NCBI GenBank assembly: GCA_963932465.1
Contig: OZ010786.1
Location: forward strand, 442,048,619-442,112,618
Length of the DNA stretch: 64,000 bases
Direction of reading: 5' to 3'
DNA from: Maratus speciosus
Taxonomy: Eukaryota > Arthropoda > Arachnida > Araneae > Salticidae
This document shows positions 34,581 through 47,209 of this stretch, one piece after another. Under the pieces are notes generated by a model. The model was not told where the DNA came from and made no database searches. It saw only the letters and a list, made by a program, of their open reading frames with translations. Each line of letters starts with the position of its first letter. The stretch's first letter is position 1. The position numbers were made by a program, and so were the translations under genes.

Positions 34581-35977
34581 TGCTATTCGTTCCCCTGTGT
34601 TGAATGGAACTTACTACAGTAACGCCGGAAAAAACAGAACCTGGCTATAACAGGATAATTTTATGATTCCGCTGAAAAGTATATTGTACAAATCTTCACA
34701 CTAGGTCTTCCGACGACTACTTATATTGTGTCTATATATTTGATGTATTTTATTTAGTAAAACCTGTAAAAATTAACTTGTTTATAATCGAATCCATTCT
34801 GAAATATAATCATTTAATAATTCTTATGGAAGGAATACATTACAATTATAACTATTCAATCAAAAACCTCTGTAAAACGCAATTTATTTTCTATTACTAC
34901 GATTTCACTTTTACAGATTTTACTCTATAAGATTATTTTGTCAGTTTATTTAGTAAAGCAAACTAATATATAAAGTTGAGTGAGAGGAAAAAGATTTAAT
35001 TTTAGACATGTTTCAGTCATAATAATCGTAATTGTACGGTACTCCTTCCATTGAGAGAATAAAGTTTTTACGTTTGACAGAATTTCGTTATAGACAGGTT
35101 CCATTTTCAAAAGAATTAACTATATTTTTAAGTCTCGATTTAGAAACAGCTGTCCTGCGTTTTGTGACATTGGACCTGGCAACACTAGTTATGACCTTTA
35201 CATGATTGTTCACTTTGATATGAACCAGTTATGATATGACATGGCGTGCGCTCTTGGTCATTAAATTTCAATATCTATAATGCATTGGACTGTTGGTTAT
35301 ATTACTCAAAGCTGTATTACCATTTAGACAAATTCAATCACTATTTGGATCATTCTTACACCTTATTTCAACACAGAATTCATATTATAAATAAAGGCGA
35401 ACATTATTTCATGAAAATATTAAAATTTGCCTATGGAATAAACAGATTCCAATAAAACTGAACTTTTGGCTAAAGATCTAAAAAAGCAATGCGATTTTGT
35501 GATGCCGCAAATGAGCTCTTTTTTAAATGTTTCAAAATAAAGTATTTTTTATATTGCGCCTAATTTGTTAATTAGTCCATTAACTGTAAAAGCTGTAGCA
35601 CTTACTTTTTTCAGTTATTTTAAGCAAATCGTAATAGAAAACGGTTAAATTAAGTCAATCAAGCTTTTAAACGTGTTTTAGAATTGTTTTACATAAATAT
35701 ACGTGTATCTGAGTGTTAGTGTACTTTCTGTAATCATAAAATGATTATTTCCTTATGTCAGCAGTTGATTATTGTTATTGCGTTTAATATCAGCTTGAAA
35801 TTTTAAATATTGACTATTTTTTTAAGATAGGATATTTTTCCTCGATGGAAGTATAATTTCACTTAATGAAAATAAATCACGACCCAACGGAAATATGACA
35901 GTTAGGAAATAAAATTCTGAACTGACTCCATTCGACTCTTCGAAGACCAGTGTATGTGTCAACCCCTCCCCCCCCCC

Positions 35978-36010
<33 letters not shown>
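34581..36010. other. AT-rich stretch with no recognised gene
   Basis: No ends or exons recognised. A C10/A17/(TA)n compound simple repeat occupies 35970-36010. Confidence 0.4.
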
Positions 36011-36018
36011 CATTAGAC

Positions 36019-36921
36019 TAGTGATGGGCAGAATGAATGCTATTACAGTTCGAATGAATCATTCAGGCATGTGCAAAAGCATAGATGAAAACCTTTGTTG
36101 TTATTTTTTTTTTCAATTTATACAAGAAATTTTGTATAAAAAAAGAAGTTTCTCATTTTAATTAGAATCAGTTTAAGAACCGCAAAATAATAAGAAAAAT
36201 CGTTTCGTCTTCAGCACGTTTTAACATAATTGATTAAAAAAATTGTACTGGCTGGCCACTATGATTTCAGCTCTTTTTTTTTTTTTCAAAATTTCTGGTG
36301 GTAATTATTAAAATGTATACGAGGGTGCTTCAATAATTATTCTCACGAGTGTGTTTCAAATATTTGTACTGTGATGGTTGATGTGGAATATTTAAGCCTA
36401 ATGTCTTATATGCCTATATGCTCTATTTCAGAGCTGTAGATCCTATATTAACATTTTTTTTTTCGTTTTTGGCGTGAGAGGTCGCAACCAGCTTGAAAGG
36501 AGGGGGGTTGGGAGGGTGACAGTGAATACGTTGCTACTGTCGTTTGGACTCGGGATCATAGTGATGTAGTCAAGTCTCATCCATTGTCACAAATCTATGA
36601 CAGAACTGCTTCAGGCCTGGCCCTATAAGCTCCAAACCAGACTCCCCCCTCCTTTACAGCTAGGTGCTACCTCTCAAACCAAAAACGAAAAAATATGTTA
36701 ATATAGCAGCTACGGTTTTGAAATTGAGCATATAGGCATCTAAATAGGCATCTAAGACATTAGGCTTCAATATTCCACTTCAACCATCGCAGAACAAATA
36801 TTTTATACATACTCCGGACAATAATTAATGAACTACCCTCGTACAAAGGTTAAAAACAATGTTTTTGCGGATGCCCGAATAATTCATTCCGTAGTAAAAT
36901 AATTCATTCAGACCATCACTA
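36019..36921. mobile_element. hAT element, 903 bp, interrupted by a mariner foldback
   Basis: The ends are TAGTGATGGGCAGAATGAAT and, reverse-complemented, TAGTGATGGTCTGAATGAAT, flanked by a 7/8-matching duplication (cattagac 36011-36018, tattagac 36922-36929). TAGTGATGG ends and 8-bp duplications are classic hAT. No transposase domain is readable. Removing the nested element leaves about 380 bp. Confidence 0.85.
36320..36841. mobile_element. Mariner-type foldback nested in the hAT element, 522 bp
   Basis: Ends CGAGGGTGCTTCAATAATTA and its near complement, with TA at 36318-36319 and 36842-36843. The inverted arms are about 220 bp each, sharing ttaagcctaatgtctta, atgcctatatgctc and gagaggt. 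The central loop is about 90 bp. No transposase frame. Confidence 0.82.
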
Positions 36922-36939
36922 TATTAGACCGTTCTGCTG

Positions 36940-37200
36940 CGACAAAAAATGACTACGTCATCGAGTTACGAGATAAAATTAAATGTAGGACAAGATGATA
37001 AAGAGTAAATGAAGGAATGAGTGGTCTGCATTGGCATCCACATTTCGGGTGAGTTATGCCAGCAGGAAATTCCAACTTGTCATTTCGCAGTAAACATCAT
37101 CGAATTACGAGATTAATTTGATGCCAAATTAAAGCTTAAATGTAGTATTTCAAAAAAAATGTTTGGGTCTTTCTGGGCATATACTGGTAGGATAACCCTT
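36940..37200 (+). repeat. Satellite family S2, locus 3
   Basis: It opens aaatgactacgtcatcgagt right after the hAT target duplication. One diverged unit plus part of another, with ggtctgcattggcatcc and catcgaattacgagat. Confidence 0.6.
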
Positions 37201-37234
37201 GGACGCTCGGACAATATTAACGCGGTATTCTAGT

Positions 37235-37545
37235 GCTCGCCAAATCTTCCCTAGCATGTCATAATAATACAGACATCAACTTTTATCCTAGTCTCTTACT
37301 CGGGACGTGGCTGGGGACCTAAGAATCTTGCTTCCGCAAAAGAGTTGGAATAAGTGGAAGAAAAAGTCTGCGGACGAACAGCATCTTCACATCAGCACGT
37401 GGTATGACAAATACTGTGTTATATCCCATAAAGAAAAACATCAAGAGGTGTAATATCAGATGAGCGTGGAGGCCGTACTTTTTATCCACCCTTCGAATCC
37501 GCCGGCTCGGAAATTTTTCGTTTAGGAATTCACTAAATATGAAAC
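37235..37545 (-). pseudogene. IS630/mariner-like transposase relic, catalytic C-terminal part
   Basis: The minus strand reads EFLNEKFPSRRIRRVDKK and, after a frameshift, RPPRSSDITPLDVFLYGI. This matches the conserved YL.ETFPGRWIGR.GP.EWPPRSPDLTPLDFFLWGY block, in which the Asp of SPDLTP is catalytic. Downstream sequence is too decayed to align. It lies directly left of TA-element copy 2. It resembles, but need not be the same family as, the relic at 4506-4870. Confidence 0.72.
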
Positions 37546-37653
37546 CCAGTCAAGTGAAGAGAATTGTGAAACGTAGAAAATCTGTTTCATGCAGAGAAAG
37601 CCTGTATCAATCGAACAGAGTTTTTCTGTACAAATGACATTGGAAAAGTGGTA

Positions 37654-39081
37654 CAGTCAATCAGGATAACTTTGATCCGCATTTTCTCTATTTTCATATG
37701 CCACACTCTTATTTGAAGAACATTGTCGCAACTAGGGGCATAAAAGAGAAGAAATGATCCTAAATTATTGTTTGACTATAAAAAATTAACGAATAATAAG
37801 GATAAAAGCAATAAAAATGGATTTTTAGCCTGGTTCAAAGTTACCCAGCCATTTAGGGTAACTTTGCACCATATGATAAATTTTTATATAAAATAATTAA
37901 TTATTAAAAAAAAAGTATTGTAGTCAGGACAACTTTAAACACCAAAAAATGTTTTCAGATATGTAAAGACTGCGAATTTACATTTCCCAACATCACAAGA
38001 TTTGTATAATTTATGATATTACAACAAATATCAGGCATAGGAAAAGTGGAAGAAGAGAACCACGAACATTTAGAAAAAAAAAATGTTTATTGTTCATATA
38101 AAACATAAAAATGCAGTGAAAAACAATTTTCAATGTTTTAACTCTATAATATATCCATAGTTACAGTAATACATACAAATACTAGTATTATTCAAACAAG
38201 AATAAAAAACGTCGAACGTATGAAATGTCAAATTTGAGTAGCTCCGCCCCTAATCACGCCTCTAAATGAATTTTATGTAATTTACACATATTTGTAAAAA
38301 TATTTACATGCCATATCTAATACACACTTTCGGCATTTATATAAAATATACGTGCAAATATGGGAAATTTTCGACAGTAGCACCTATAATCAGTAAATTA
38401 TAAGCATCAGTGTAACTTTCAGCCTGCTCTAAGTTACCCTGAAACTGCGGTAAAATGTTATTGCCTTCTTATTTTACATTTTATTAACTATTAATAAATA
38501 AATAATCACAAAATATTAACACATTCACAACATTTAGATAATAATATGTCTGATAATTGAGTATATTGTTACTTACTATGAAAATTTAATTGGATTACAA
38601 CAACTTCAAAACACCATTCAAAATTAACATGAAAACAGTACTCCACAAAAATAGTTAGATGGCGCAATTAATTGCGCATAATGCATATGTGCCAACCTCA
38701 AACTAATCTTCCGTAATACGGGCGTTAATTTAACCCTAGTTTAATACGCTCCGAACCAGAATTTTTTTGTAGAAATTAAATCCATTCCATGTAGGAAACT
38801 TGAATGAAATAAATAAAAATTGAAGAAATAAATTTTTCTGGTTCGAAAGTCGTTAACCTGGGTCAAATTAATCCCGATATTACGGAAGATTAGTGGAAGG
38901 TTGGCAGCTATGATAATGTTGCAAATTTATTTTCTAAAATAAAGAGTAGAAATCCCAGTTTAGAGCCTTGCCAACAGAGCACAATTCTGGAGTTTATTTA
39001 GTCTTTTAGAGTCAAAAATATTGAAAAATAGGAGGTGGTGCAAAGTTACACCCCGCGGTTCAAAGTTACCCTGATTGACTG
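37654..39081. mobile_element. TA-inserting DNA element, copy 2, 1428 bp
   Basis: Sister of 7058-8449. Ends CAGTCAATCAGGATAACTTT and TCAAAGTTACCCTGATTGAC, with TA at 37652-37653 and 39082-39083. It lacks the TTAA MITE of copy 1 but carries its own 229-bp insertion at 38684-38912. No coding capacity. Confidence 0.85.
38684..38912. mobile_element. MITE with CATANNTGCCAACCT ends, 229 bp, nested
   Basis: Ends CATATGTGCCAACCT and AGGTTGGCAGCTATG enclose longer inverted arms (CTAATCTTCCGTAATA). A direct ataatg flanks it (38678-38683, 38913-38918), and the empty site in copy 1 reads gcgcataatgttgc near 8278. A 6-bp duplication does not settle the superfamily. Confidence 0.82.
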
Positions 39082-39083
39082 TA

Positions 39084-39768
39084 ATATTTCTATGAAAAGC
39101 TTTCTATAAGAGCTACAGAATTGTTTTTGAATGTATACATATACTTCAGAAAGTGTATATATACTAGAGAAGTTTTCTTATATAAATATTATTGATTTTT
39201 TATAAAACCCACAGTGGAAGGGCAATTCATTTATTACGCGTTATTTCATACACATAAAAAAAATGTTTTATAAGATATTGGCAGGGCCTAATTATCGGAG
39301 TCGGAAATTTCCACCGCTATTTTAATATCCCCTAGCGGGTAATATGAGCATATAGTTGCATTTTTATATTACAAAACACATGTCCCTAGGCTTCTATTAA
39401 ATCTATAAAGTTGTAGATTTTTTTTCACAGCGCAAAACAAGTAAATCAACGTTCTCAACGCCTTACACCGCGTACTGTATATTAACAGCATCCTAGTTTA
39501 AAGTAGATCAAAATTCTGTTATAACTTTCTATCTATAATAATTAAAAATTATATATTGAGTGACTCTACTCAACACCTCCAAACACTGGGTGTCCAGGAA
39601 GTAAAAGAGAGAAAAATATATATACAGTTTTGACACGATACAGGAGACAGGAAGCACCTTCGTGGATGGACATCTCAATGGGTTAAAAGACCAAGAGGAT
39701 GGATCTAGCATCTACACTCAGCTAATCCAATAAGAACCAGCAGGAAAAGATCCAATTTATTGAAGCTT
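39084..39768. other. Stretch with no recognised gene
   Basis: The 39640-39720 part is less AT-rich, but its frames are short and match nothing I know. Confidence 0.35.
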
Positions 39769-39837
39769 TTAACCCGTTCGGGACCATATGTGCTCATATG
39801 CATCCTCCAAAAGACCATACATCATTTGTTTTAAGTA

Positions 39838-42682
39838 CAGTACCGGACCTCAAATCCGGAATCCTAAAATCCGGACGACCCAAAATCCGGAATGGAAGAA
39901 AGAAAACTGAAATTCCGCGATGATCTCGAATGAATATTTCATAAAAACGTCCATAGATGGCGCTACATGCGCGCGTAACACAGTGCCGAGTCAAACTTGA
40001 CTCGGCAATTTTATTTTATTGCAATGTTTTTCATTCATCAACTTAAATCCAAATTTTCTAACAGAATTATCGTAGTTTGTGTGTGCACACATTTTAAATT
40101 TATTTTAAAAAGAAACCCCTTTCTTCATTTATATAGAAAATGTAAAAAGAATAAATAAATAACCACAAGAAAGAATTATTTTTTAAAAAGGTTCGTAGAA
40201 TATATTTATAAAATTTATATGTAAAAATATTTTACAACGCACTCCCCCTACTTTTAATATGTTCAACAAATTTCATTTTTCGAAAAAATTCTGTTTGTAA
40301 GCACCGTACCAAAAAATTCTTTTCTTTAACTCAAAGAGAAAAAAAAAATCTATGCAAAGTTCCTTTCTCCATAACAAAACAAGCTGTTCATCGAAAGCTA
40401 ATGATCACATTCTGATAACGTTGAGTTTCCACTTCACGCAGTTAAATAAACATGTTGAATAAGCAAAACAAACAGCGGATAGATATGTCGTTTTTCTTTA
40501 CTTTCTTTTCATCTAGTGGCCTTTTTTTTAGAGGTACCCTAGCTTTCAAATAACTTATCATAATTTAATAAAAATTTGTTACACAAGCTAATTCACTATT
40601 ATTGTAACTTGCTGAAAATTTGAAAGAAATTCGTCAATTAGCCTAATTCTAGCAAACAACGATGTATTTTCATTTTCTAAAAAATGTTTTTATGTTCCTA
40701 ATAATGTGCAGACTTGTATAAAACCAAAAACTTTCTGCGCACATAAAAATTTTCTGCAAATTAATTTAATGCTTAATAAAATAACGTGTTATGCTACTTT
40801 GACGGTATGAATTTTAAACAGTAGTTTCAAAATAATTACGAAAATATTATAATTAAATATAATAAATAATTTAATTAAATTTAAAATGCATTAATATTAA
40901 TTACAGAATAATTATGTTGGCTAAAAAATTATAAAGCTAAAAATCCATGATAAGAAAGGGTGAATTCTTATCAGTTATTTTGTCAATGTATTTAGAAACA
41001 GCCCAATCCTTAATATTTTGACCTCTTCTCACAAAATGCAATAATGGACATTGCTTCTGAAACAATTGAATCACATTTTGTAAGGAGAGGTCCATTCATA
41101 GGTATCATCATTAAAGAGACAGATGATTTTTTATTGCGGCACTTTGACGAAATTCTCATTTTTTCCACGATCATTTAGCGAAATTTCCGATTTTCCGCGG
41201 GTTTTTTCGCAATTCTTTGACGAAATTTGCGCTTTTTTTCTCTTATCCTTTGACGAAATTTGGATTTTTCGCGATCTTTTGACGAAATTCACGCTTTTTT
41301 GCGGTCTTTTGACGAAATTCACGTTTTATTTCGTGATCTTTTGACGAAATTTGCGTTTTTTCGCGATACTTTAACGAAATTAATTTTTTTCCGCGGTTCT
41401 TTGACGAAATTTGCATTTTTTCGCGATCTTTTGACAAAATTCGAGCTTTTTCCGCTATGCTTTTGCGAAATTTGTTTTTTCTTACGTATTTTTGGATGAA
41501 ATTTGTTTTTTTCGCGATCCTTTGACGATATTCGCGTTTTTTCTGTGGCCTTTTGAGGAAATTCGTGTTTCTTTCGCGATTCTTTGACGAAACGCGCGCT
41601 GTTTCCGCGACCCTTTTACGAATCTGTGTTTCTTTCGCGATCCTTTAACGAAATTAGTTTTTTTCCGCGATTCTTTTACGAAATTTGCGTTTTTTTTTCA
41701 CGAACCTTTGACAAAATTCGTGCTTTTTCCCGCTATGCTTTTACGAAATTCGTTTTTTATCCTGCGCTTCCTTGACGTGATTTGTATTTTTTCTGCGATT
41801 CTTTGATAAAAAAATATTTTTTCCCACGATTCTTTAAAGAAATTCGCGTTTTTTCCGCGGTCCTTTAATGAAATTCGCGTTTATTCCGCCATGTTTTGAC
41901 AAAAGTGGGTATTTTTTCTGCGAACAATTGACGGAATTGGTTTATTTTCGGCGACCATTTGTTGAAATCCGCAATATATTTCAGTGATATTTTTTATATC
42001 TGAATTTTTGGACTGACGGCCGATTTGTTTTAATTTTCGGGACCGAATGCCTTAAATTTTCGGAAAATTCGGAACAGAATCACCCCTGTCAAACAATAAA
42101 TAAATCGTACATAAAATTGGGGGACATTTTTAATTTTTCGGTATTAAAGAACAAAATTTACTTTTTTTTTTCCTAAGAAATTTTTCGCAAAGTTCCGAAC
42201 TTTGCGGAAAATTTTCCGCGCACGGCGTGCGTCTATATTATACAACTCTGATAATGTGATGTGCAGGATTAAAAAAATTCTTATCCTTATTTTAAATTTT
42301 TTTTTTTTTTTTTTAATTTTTTGTTTACTTATACCTCATATGGCAATCCGCGATATAGATTCCTAGGCCTAACTCGCGAGCAACAACGCATTTCCATTTT
42401 CTAAAAAATGCTTTAATATTTCTAAGAATATGCAGTAATAGTATTTTTGTTTAAAACTTATTTTTATTTTGAATTACTTTTTGTAATTTGTATTTTTGGC
42501 TTTATTTACACAAAGCTTAACATGGCAATTCGCGGTATAGATTACTTGGCATGTAAAATTTTGCCAAGGATATGTACTGTATCCGTTTATTTATTGTTTT
42601 GGTTGAGGACCTAAAATCCGGAAAATTCTGAAATCCGGAACGACCGCGGTCCCGACCAGTCCGAATTTGAGGTCCGGTACTG
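39838..42682. mobile_element. TA element with CAGTACCGGACCTC ends carrying a 31-bp satellite
   Basis: Ends CAGTACCGGACCTCAAATCC and its near complement, with TA at 39836-39837 and 42683-42684. aaaatccgg repeats near both ends (39868-39890, 42610-42640), possibly binding sites. The core at 41140-41985 is a 31-bp array. A 47-codon open stretch (about 41018-41157, plus strand, MDIASETIESHFVRRG within) precedes the array and is unrecognised. CAGT ends and TA duplication suggest Tc1/mariner/pogo; no DDE motif is visible. Confidence 0.75.
41140..41985 (+). repeat. 31-bp satellite array S5
   Basis: Roughly 26 degenerate units, each like TTTGACGAAATTYGCGTTTT followed by TTCCGCGATC. The period is read from gacgaaatt at 41281, 41312, 41343 and 41375. 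All reading frames through it repeat FDEI.. or LLTKF.., which explains the frames at 41123-41775 on both strands; none is a gene. Confidence 0.85.
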
Positions 42683-43052
42683 TATCAGTAAAAAGGAAAA
42701 GTAATGCATGATTTCCTTAATTAGAGCCTTTCCGTGATTATCTAAATAAAAATAACTTAAAAAAAAAGTGGTGCCAACCGATTAAAATATCCGTAAAATC
42801 CGCCGGTCCCGAAGGGGTTAAGGAAAATGAATATTACATTATTTTTAAACCTTAAATGCCTACTGTTGCCTTTTGGCTACATACTATCTTCCAGTACGTT
42901 TGTGGTTTGCTCACCAGTAACTGTGAAGGGAAATATTCGCTTTCTTTGATGGCACAAACTCCGTGTTAAGATGAGACAAAAATTTTTATTTTAAAAAAGT
43001 GGTATAGATGAAATATTTTCATTTTAAAGAGAAAAATAATTCCGTCATTTAA

Positions 43053-43328
43053 CCCTCTCGCTGCGTGATTGTTTTATCAAAATAGCTTAAAAAATAGCGT
43101 ATTTAATCCATTCGAGAAGAGCGCCTTTTAAGCATTTTTATTCTTTTTGTCAAGCCGGGAAAATGCTCCGATTAAATCCAGCAAAATTTACAATAAAAAA
43201 TAACTGGTGTGAATAATCAAAGAAGGTTAATTAGACGGAAAAAATGCATGCCTGAGAAAACCTCAGATTGCGCAAATTTTGCTACTTTTACGTTGCCCGA
43301 TGAAATTTCGGGTTGCGCAGCGAGAGGG
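43053..43328. mobile_element. TTAA MITE, family T4, copy 2, 276 bp
   Basis: Ends CCCTCTCGCTGCGTGATTG and GGGTTGCGCAGCGAGAGGG, with perfect TTAA at 43049-43052 and 43329-43332. Subterminal hairpin CCCGA/TCGGG at 43296-43312. It is inverted relative to 33083-33322. Confidence 0.88.
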
Positions 43329-43477
43329 TTAAGGGTTAAAATGCGGTTACAATATAGTATTTTACACACAAGGTTGTGAATGTCAAGATTTCAAAAATAT
43401 AAATTTTTATATTATTTACAATGATATTATTTTGAATATATTTTTATTTATACAAGAAATAATAGTATCGGTTCATC

Positions 43478-44260
43478 TATCTATTATATATATAAAATCC
43501 AAACGGAAATTTCGTTCCGAACGCCGAGATTTTGAGTTCTACCGCATGGATTTTTACGGAACTTATACCGTTAGATAGGTATCGTTCCAGGGAAGGTTTT
43601 AAGCTATAACACATCATTCTACCTAGATTAGTTATAGAATTATTACGGAAAATTCTATTATTTTGGACTTTGTTACTTCATATTTCCTTAAATATCTGGG
43701 CTCCTATTGGTCGTAGAGCTTAGATCTCGCGCCAAAAGTAGCTCCAAAGCACCCAAGCAAACTTTTCCCTGCGATTATTTTGCCGTCTTCCGATTTCCTC
43801 TAACTCTATTAGGGGCCCGCGTAGGGCCCCTTTAAAACATTTTTCGTAGTAATTTCAGCAATTATCTTAAATTATTGGTTAAGACCGCCACCCTCCCGAT
43901 TCATGTATCGACGGAAAGGTTGCATGAAGGAGTTTCGTTCAGATACGCTTTCGTTAAGAATAGAGTGCGCTATCTGGTGGTGGAATGTGGAACTAACATA
44001 ACGCGATATTGTTAAAATTAGGAAATCTAACAATGCGATCTGTTTTAGACTTTGAGATTGTTCATAACACATAATCTATTATCTATTCTATTATATATAT
44101 ATATAAAATCTATTATCTATTCAATTATATATTATATATATATAATCCAAACGGAAATTTCGTTCCGAACGCCTAGATTTCGAGTTCTACTGCATGGATT
44201 TTTACGGAACCCATACCGTTAGATAGGCATTGTTTCAGGGAAGGTTTTAAGAACCTGAAA
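43478..44260 (+). repeat. Two heads of a Helitron-like repeat, with an S4 element tail between
   Basis: tatataaaatccaaacggaa followed by tttcgttccgaacgcc occurs at about 43487 and 44141. Both copies continue with a shared gcatggatttttacggaac and ccgttagatagg. Between them, 43915-44050 matches the tail of the satellite elements (ggagtttcgttc, agagtgcg, atgtggaactaac, gcgatctg). TATATAAAATCCAA-type heads are common at 5' ends of Helitron-like repeats, but no helicase is present. Confidence 0.45.
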
Positions 44261-46630
44261 GAAATATTTGCAGTGCTTAAAAATTAATTTAATAAGAAAT
44301 ATTACACTTGATAGGCAATATTTAGCTCTTTATCGCTTGCGTTAGATATGGAAACGAATCCGAAAATTTGATTAGATGAAATTTTAACGACATTTTCTTT
44401 CTGTTCTGTTCTTTTCTTTTTTTTATATATCTAATTGTCCCATCACGTGACTTATAGAAGAAACAAGCAGATGTAATTGTGAGTCACATGTGTAATTACT
44501 ATTTGTTCCTTTACAATTTTTTATTTTTCTTTTGTCGCCAAACAATGTGATTTTAAGCCAAAAATGCATAAGCGTGACATTAGCTTGAGGATGTTCTCAC
44601 AAATGGTGTTTTTTTAGGTGAAAGAGATCATTTTTTGAGTACATTTTCATATTCAATTGTAACTTATATAGATATCAGTTAATATTTTAAAAATGGAATC
44701 GAATACTTAAATTTCAGTGTGAATTTCTGCCACACATACATATTGTAAAATAATTTCATACTTTTTAAAATGTTTTTCGCCGTAATTACGAAAGCATGTG
44801 ATATTTATAAACTCGAACTCAGATCAACGAATATTACCCATTTTATTTAAGCAAATATTATCTATTTTCTCAAGTCATATCTTCAATTTCATTTATAGGA
44901 AAATTCACAGATTCGAAATCTAGGAAATAAAGATAATTTTTAAAGAAATTTATGTTTTAATACGTTATTACTATGGAAAAATTCAACATTTTGAAAAAAA
45001 AAAATTACAAGTCTTTTGTAATTCGTCATTTCTTCTTCGTCTTTCTTCGTACTTTCTCCTCTGTTATGTAATATTTCAAATGATATTGGACTAATTTTCG
45101 ATCAACGATTCACCGCAAAATCGCATATCTAATATAGTATATAAAATAAAGTCTGGATTAGGGGACTAATTAACGCACAGCGCAAACTACTGAATCTAAA
45201 ATTTTGAAAATCGTGGTAAAAATACTTCTTATGACATAAACTTCTGCTAAGAAAGGATTTTCTAAAGTGTCACCCCTAATGGTTTTTGCACGGGGAGGGG
45301 AAAAAATCGAATATCAAAATTATGCGTCAAATGATAGCATATTTTAATGTAGTTTTGTATGCTGAATCGAATGCTACCAAATAAATTTTTATAAGTCCAA
45401 CAGTTCATGACACATTTCATATTTTTCTAATTTGGCGGTGTCTTTGGCATCTAAACCTCAAAATATCTATCATTACATCCGTTACTCTAGCAACGGAAAA
45501 AATTCAAATCAACCCTTTTGGCTAAAAAATAAAAACGGCTCTATGAGTTTGAAATAAAAATGCAAGCATCTTAATTTTTTTTTAAATAGTGATTTTATGT
45601 AAAATAAAAGGGAAAAAATTACTGAGAATTTAGCGTTATAAAACAAAAATGGAAAAGGAAATGGAAAGGCTTAGATATTCCGTCGACCAAAAATCTATCG
45701 TCAAACTATAAGATTAAATGCCAATAATGGTTGATCGTAAATATCAAATTCACTTGAATTTAAACAAACTACACGTGTTTACGTCATCAAGTGATTTTAA
45801 TTTCGACGTTTTATTTGTATTTTTATTAATGTTATACTAATTTATTTGTTATTTCGTTATTTAAAATAAAGATTATGTCAATTTATATAATTTGGCGAAT
45901 GGTTTGGCGATTTATATAATTTGGCGAAATTGGTCGACGGGATAACAAGTAGTACCAATGAAAATATTTAAGTATGAATGCAATGTTTGTAACGACTTAA
46001 AAATTATTTTCATATATATAAACTCGGTTTATGGCATCAGATGCCGTCATCCGAAGAATCTACAAGAGTCTTTTTCCATTTTTTCCGGTCATAGGTTCCT
46101 CAATGAAAGAAATTGGAATTGGAATAATATTGTGCGATTTATAAATTGCTCCTCGAAAAAATGGGTACATTTATAACAACCGTGCGCACATGTCGCTGAT
46201 AGCATTTTTAAAATTCCCAGTAGCAGTAGTTACATTTTGCGTATGTAAATTAAAAATATTTTTTTGCTTTTAATTATGGCATTATTTCCTGCTATTGTTT
46301 ATCTTTTCAGTTTTTTAAATGAAATTCGTATAAGGCATGCATTTTAAATTAAATGAGTGAAAGGTTTGTGTTTTAAATGAAAATAATAAAATAAGAATAT
46401 GCTATGAAAACAATCTTTATTGATTTATTACCTGCGCCCGGCTGACATAAAAGTATCACAAAAGCCACATAATCACTTTTCTTTGAGTAGTTGCTCATGA
46501 GAATTCAAGTTAACCTTCCGTAATCGGATACTTCACATATTGGTGTATTAGCTTTAATGTTGAAAGCATCGTTTTTGTTTGAAGCGAAAACTTTACTATG
46601 AATTCTATTACACAAAATCGCATCATCATC
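44261..46630. other. AT-rich stretch with no recognised gene
   Basis: tttatataatttggcga is duplicated at 45882-45926. The 72-codon frame at 45958-46176 matches nothing I know. No element ends identified. Confidence 0.4.
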
Positions 46631-46634
46631 ATCT

Positions 46635-47203
46635 ACTATATATTTACAACGGAAATTTGTATTTCATTCCGATTGTTTATAATACTTTCGTAGGATATAC
46701 CACAATTAGTTAGGTAATAATTTTGGAAAGGTTTTAGTGTATACATATTGTTCAAGGGTACTTAGTTATAGAGCAACAGTAAAAGTTCAAAAATTAAGTG
46801 AACCTGATTATGAAAGTTTAGCCTTTTTAAAAAAATCTACAGAACATATTTTGTTACAAGTGGCCCTGTTGCATGACTTTTAGGAATGGTGTTAGTATAT
46901 ACGATTTCATTATATGTTGATTAGTTACAGAGGTATTAATTCCTGTTGTCATAACGGTCTAATTACCCGACCATAAGTGCGCTGTTTATAATCAACTAAA
47001 ACAACTACTTCTTAATTGCTAAATTTTGTCCAACGCTTAAGATAACATTATATCGCAATGGCGTTCGCATCGTTTTCAGTAATGTGCAAGGTCAAGCTGA
47101 AGATCCATATTGTTTAAAATACAAGTTCAAATTCACCATTTAGTTTAATCCAAGGTTCATTTGGAAATATTGACCAGCGCAGCGGGCATAGCCTGCTAGT
47201 ATA
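46635..47203 (+). mobile_element. Possible non-autonomous Helitron-like element
   Basis: It begins tctactatatatttacaacg and contains a diverged version of the head seen at 43487. It ends with a stem-loop AGCGGGC/GCCTGCT (47184-47201) and CTAGT. The weak point is that the stem-loop overlaps the CTAG instead of preceding it by several bases. Confidence 0.35.
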
Positions 47204-47209
47204 GTTCAT

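Larger units (their letters stand above)
39773..42817. mobile_element. TTAA MITE split by a 2.8-kb TA element
   Basis: Outer ends CCCGTTCGGGACC and GGTCCCGAAGGGG lie between TTAA at 39769-39772 and 42818-42821. Without the nested TA element only about 200 bp remain, a normal size for the TTAA MITEs in this window. Confidence 0.8.

Noticed and set aside
39640..39720. Less AT-rich stretch resembling coding DNA
   Set aside because: All frames are short and none gave a family resemblance I could defend.
41123..41775. Six overlapping frames with FDEI/LLTKF repeats
   Set aside because: They are translations of the 31-bp satellite in several frames on both strands.
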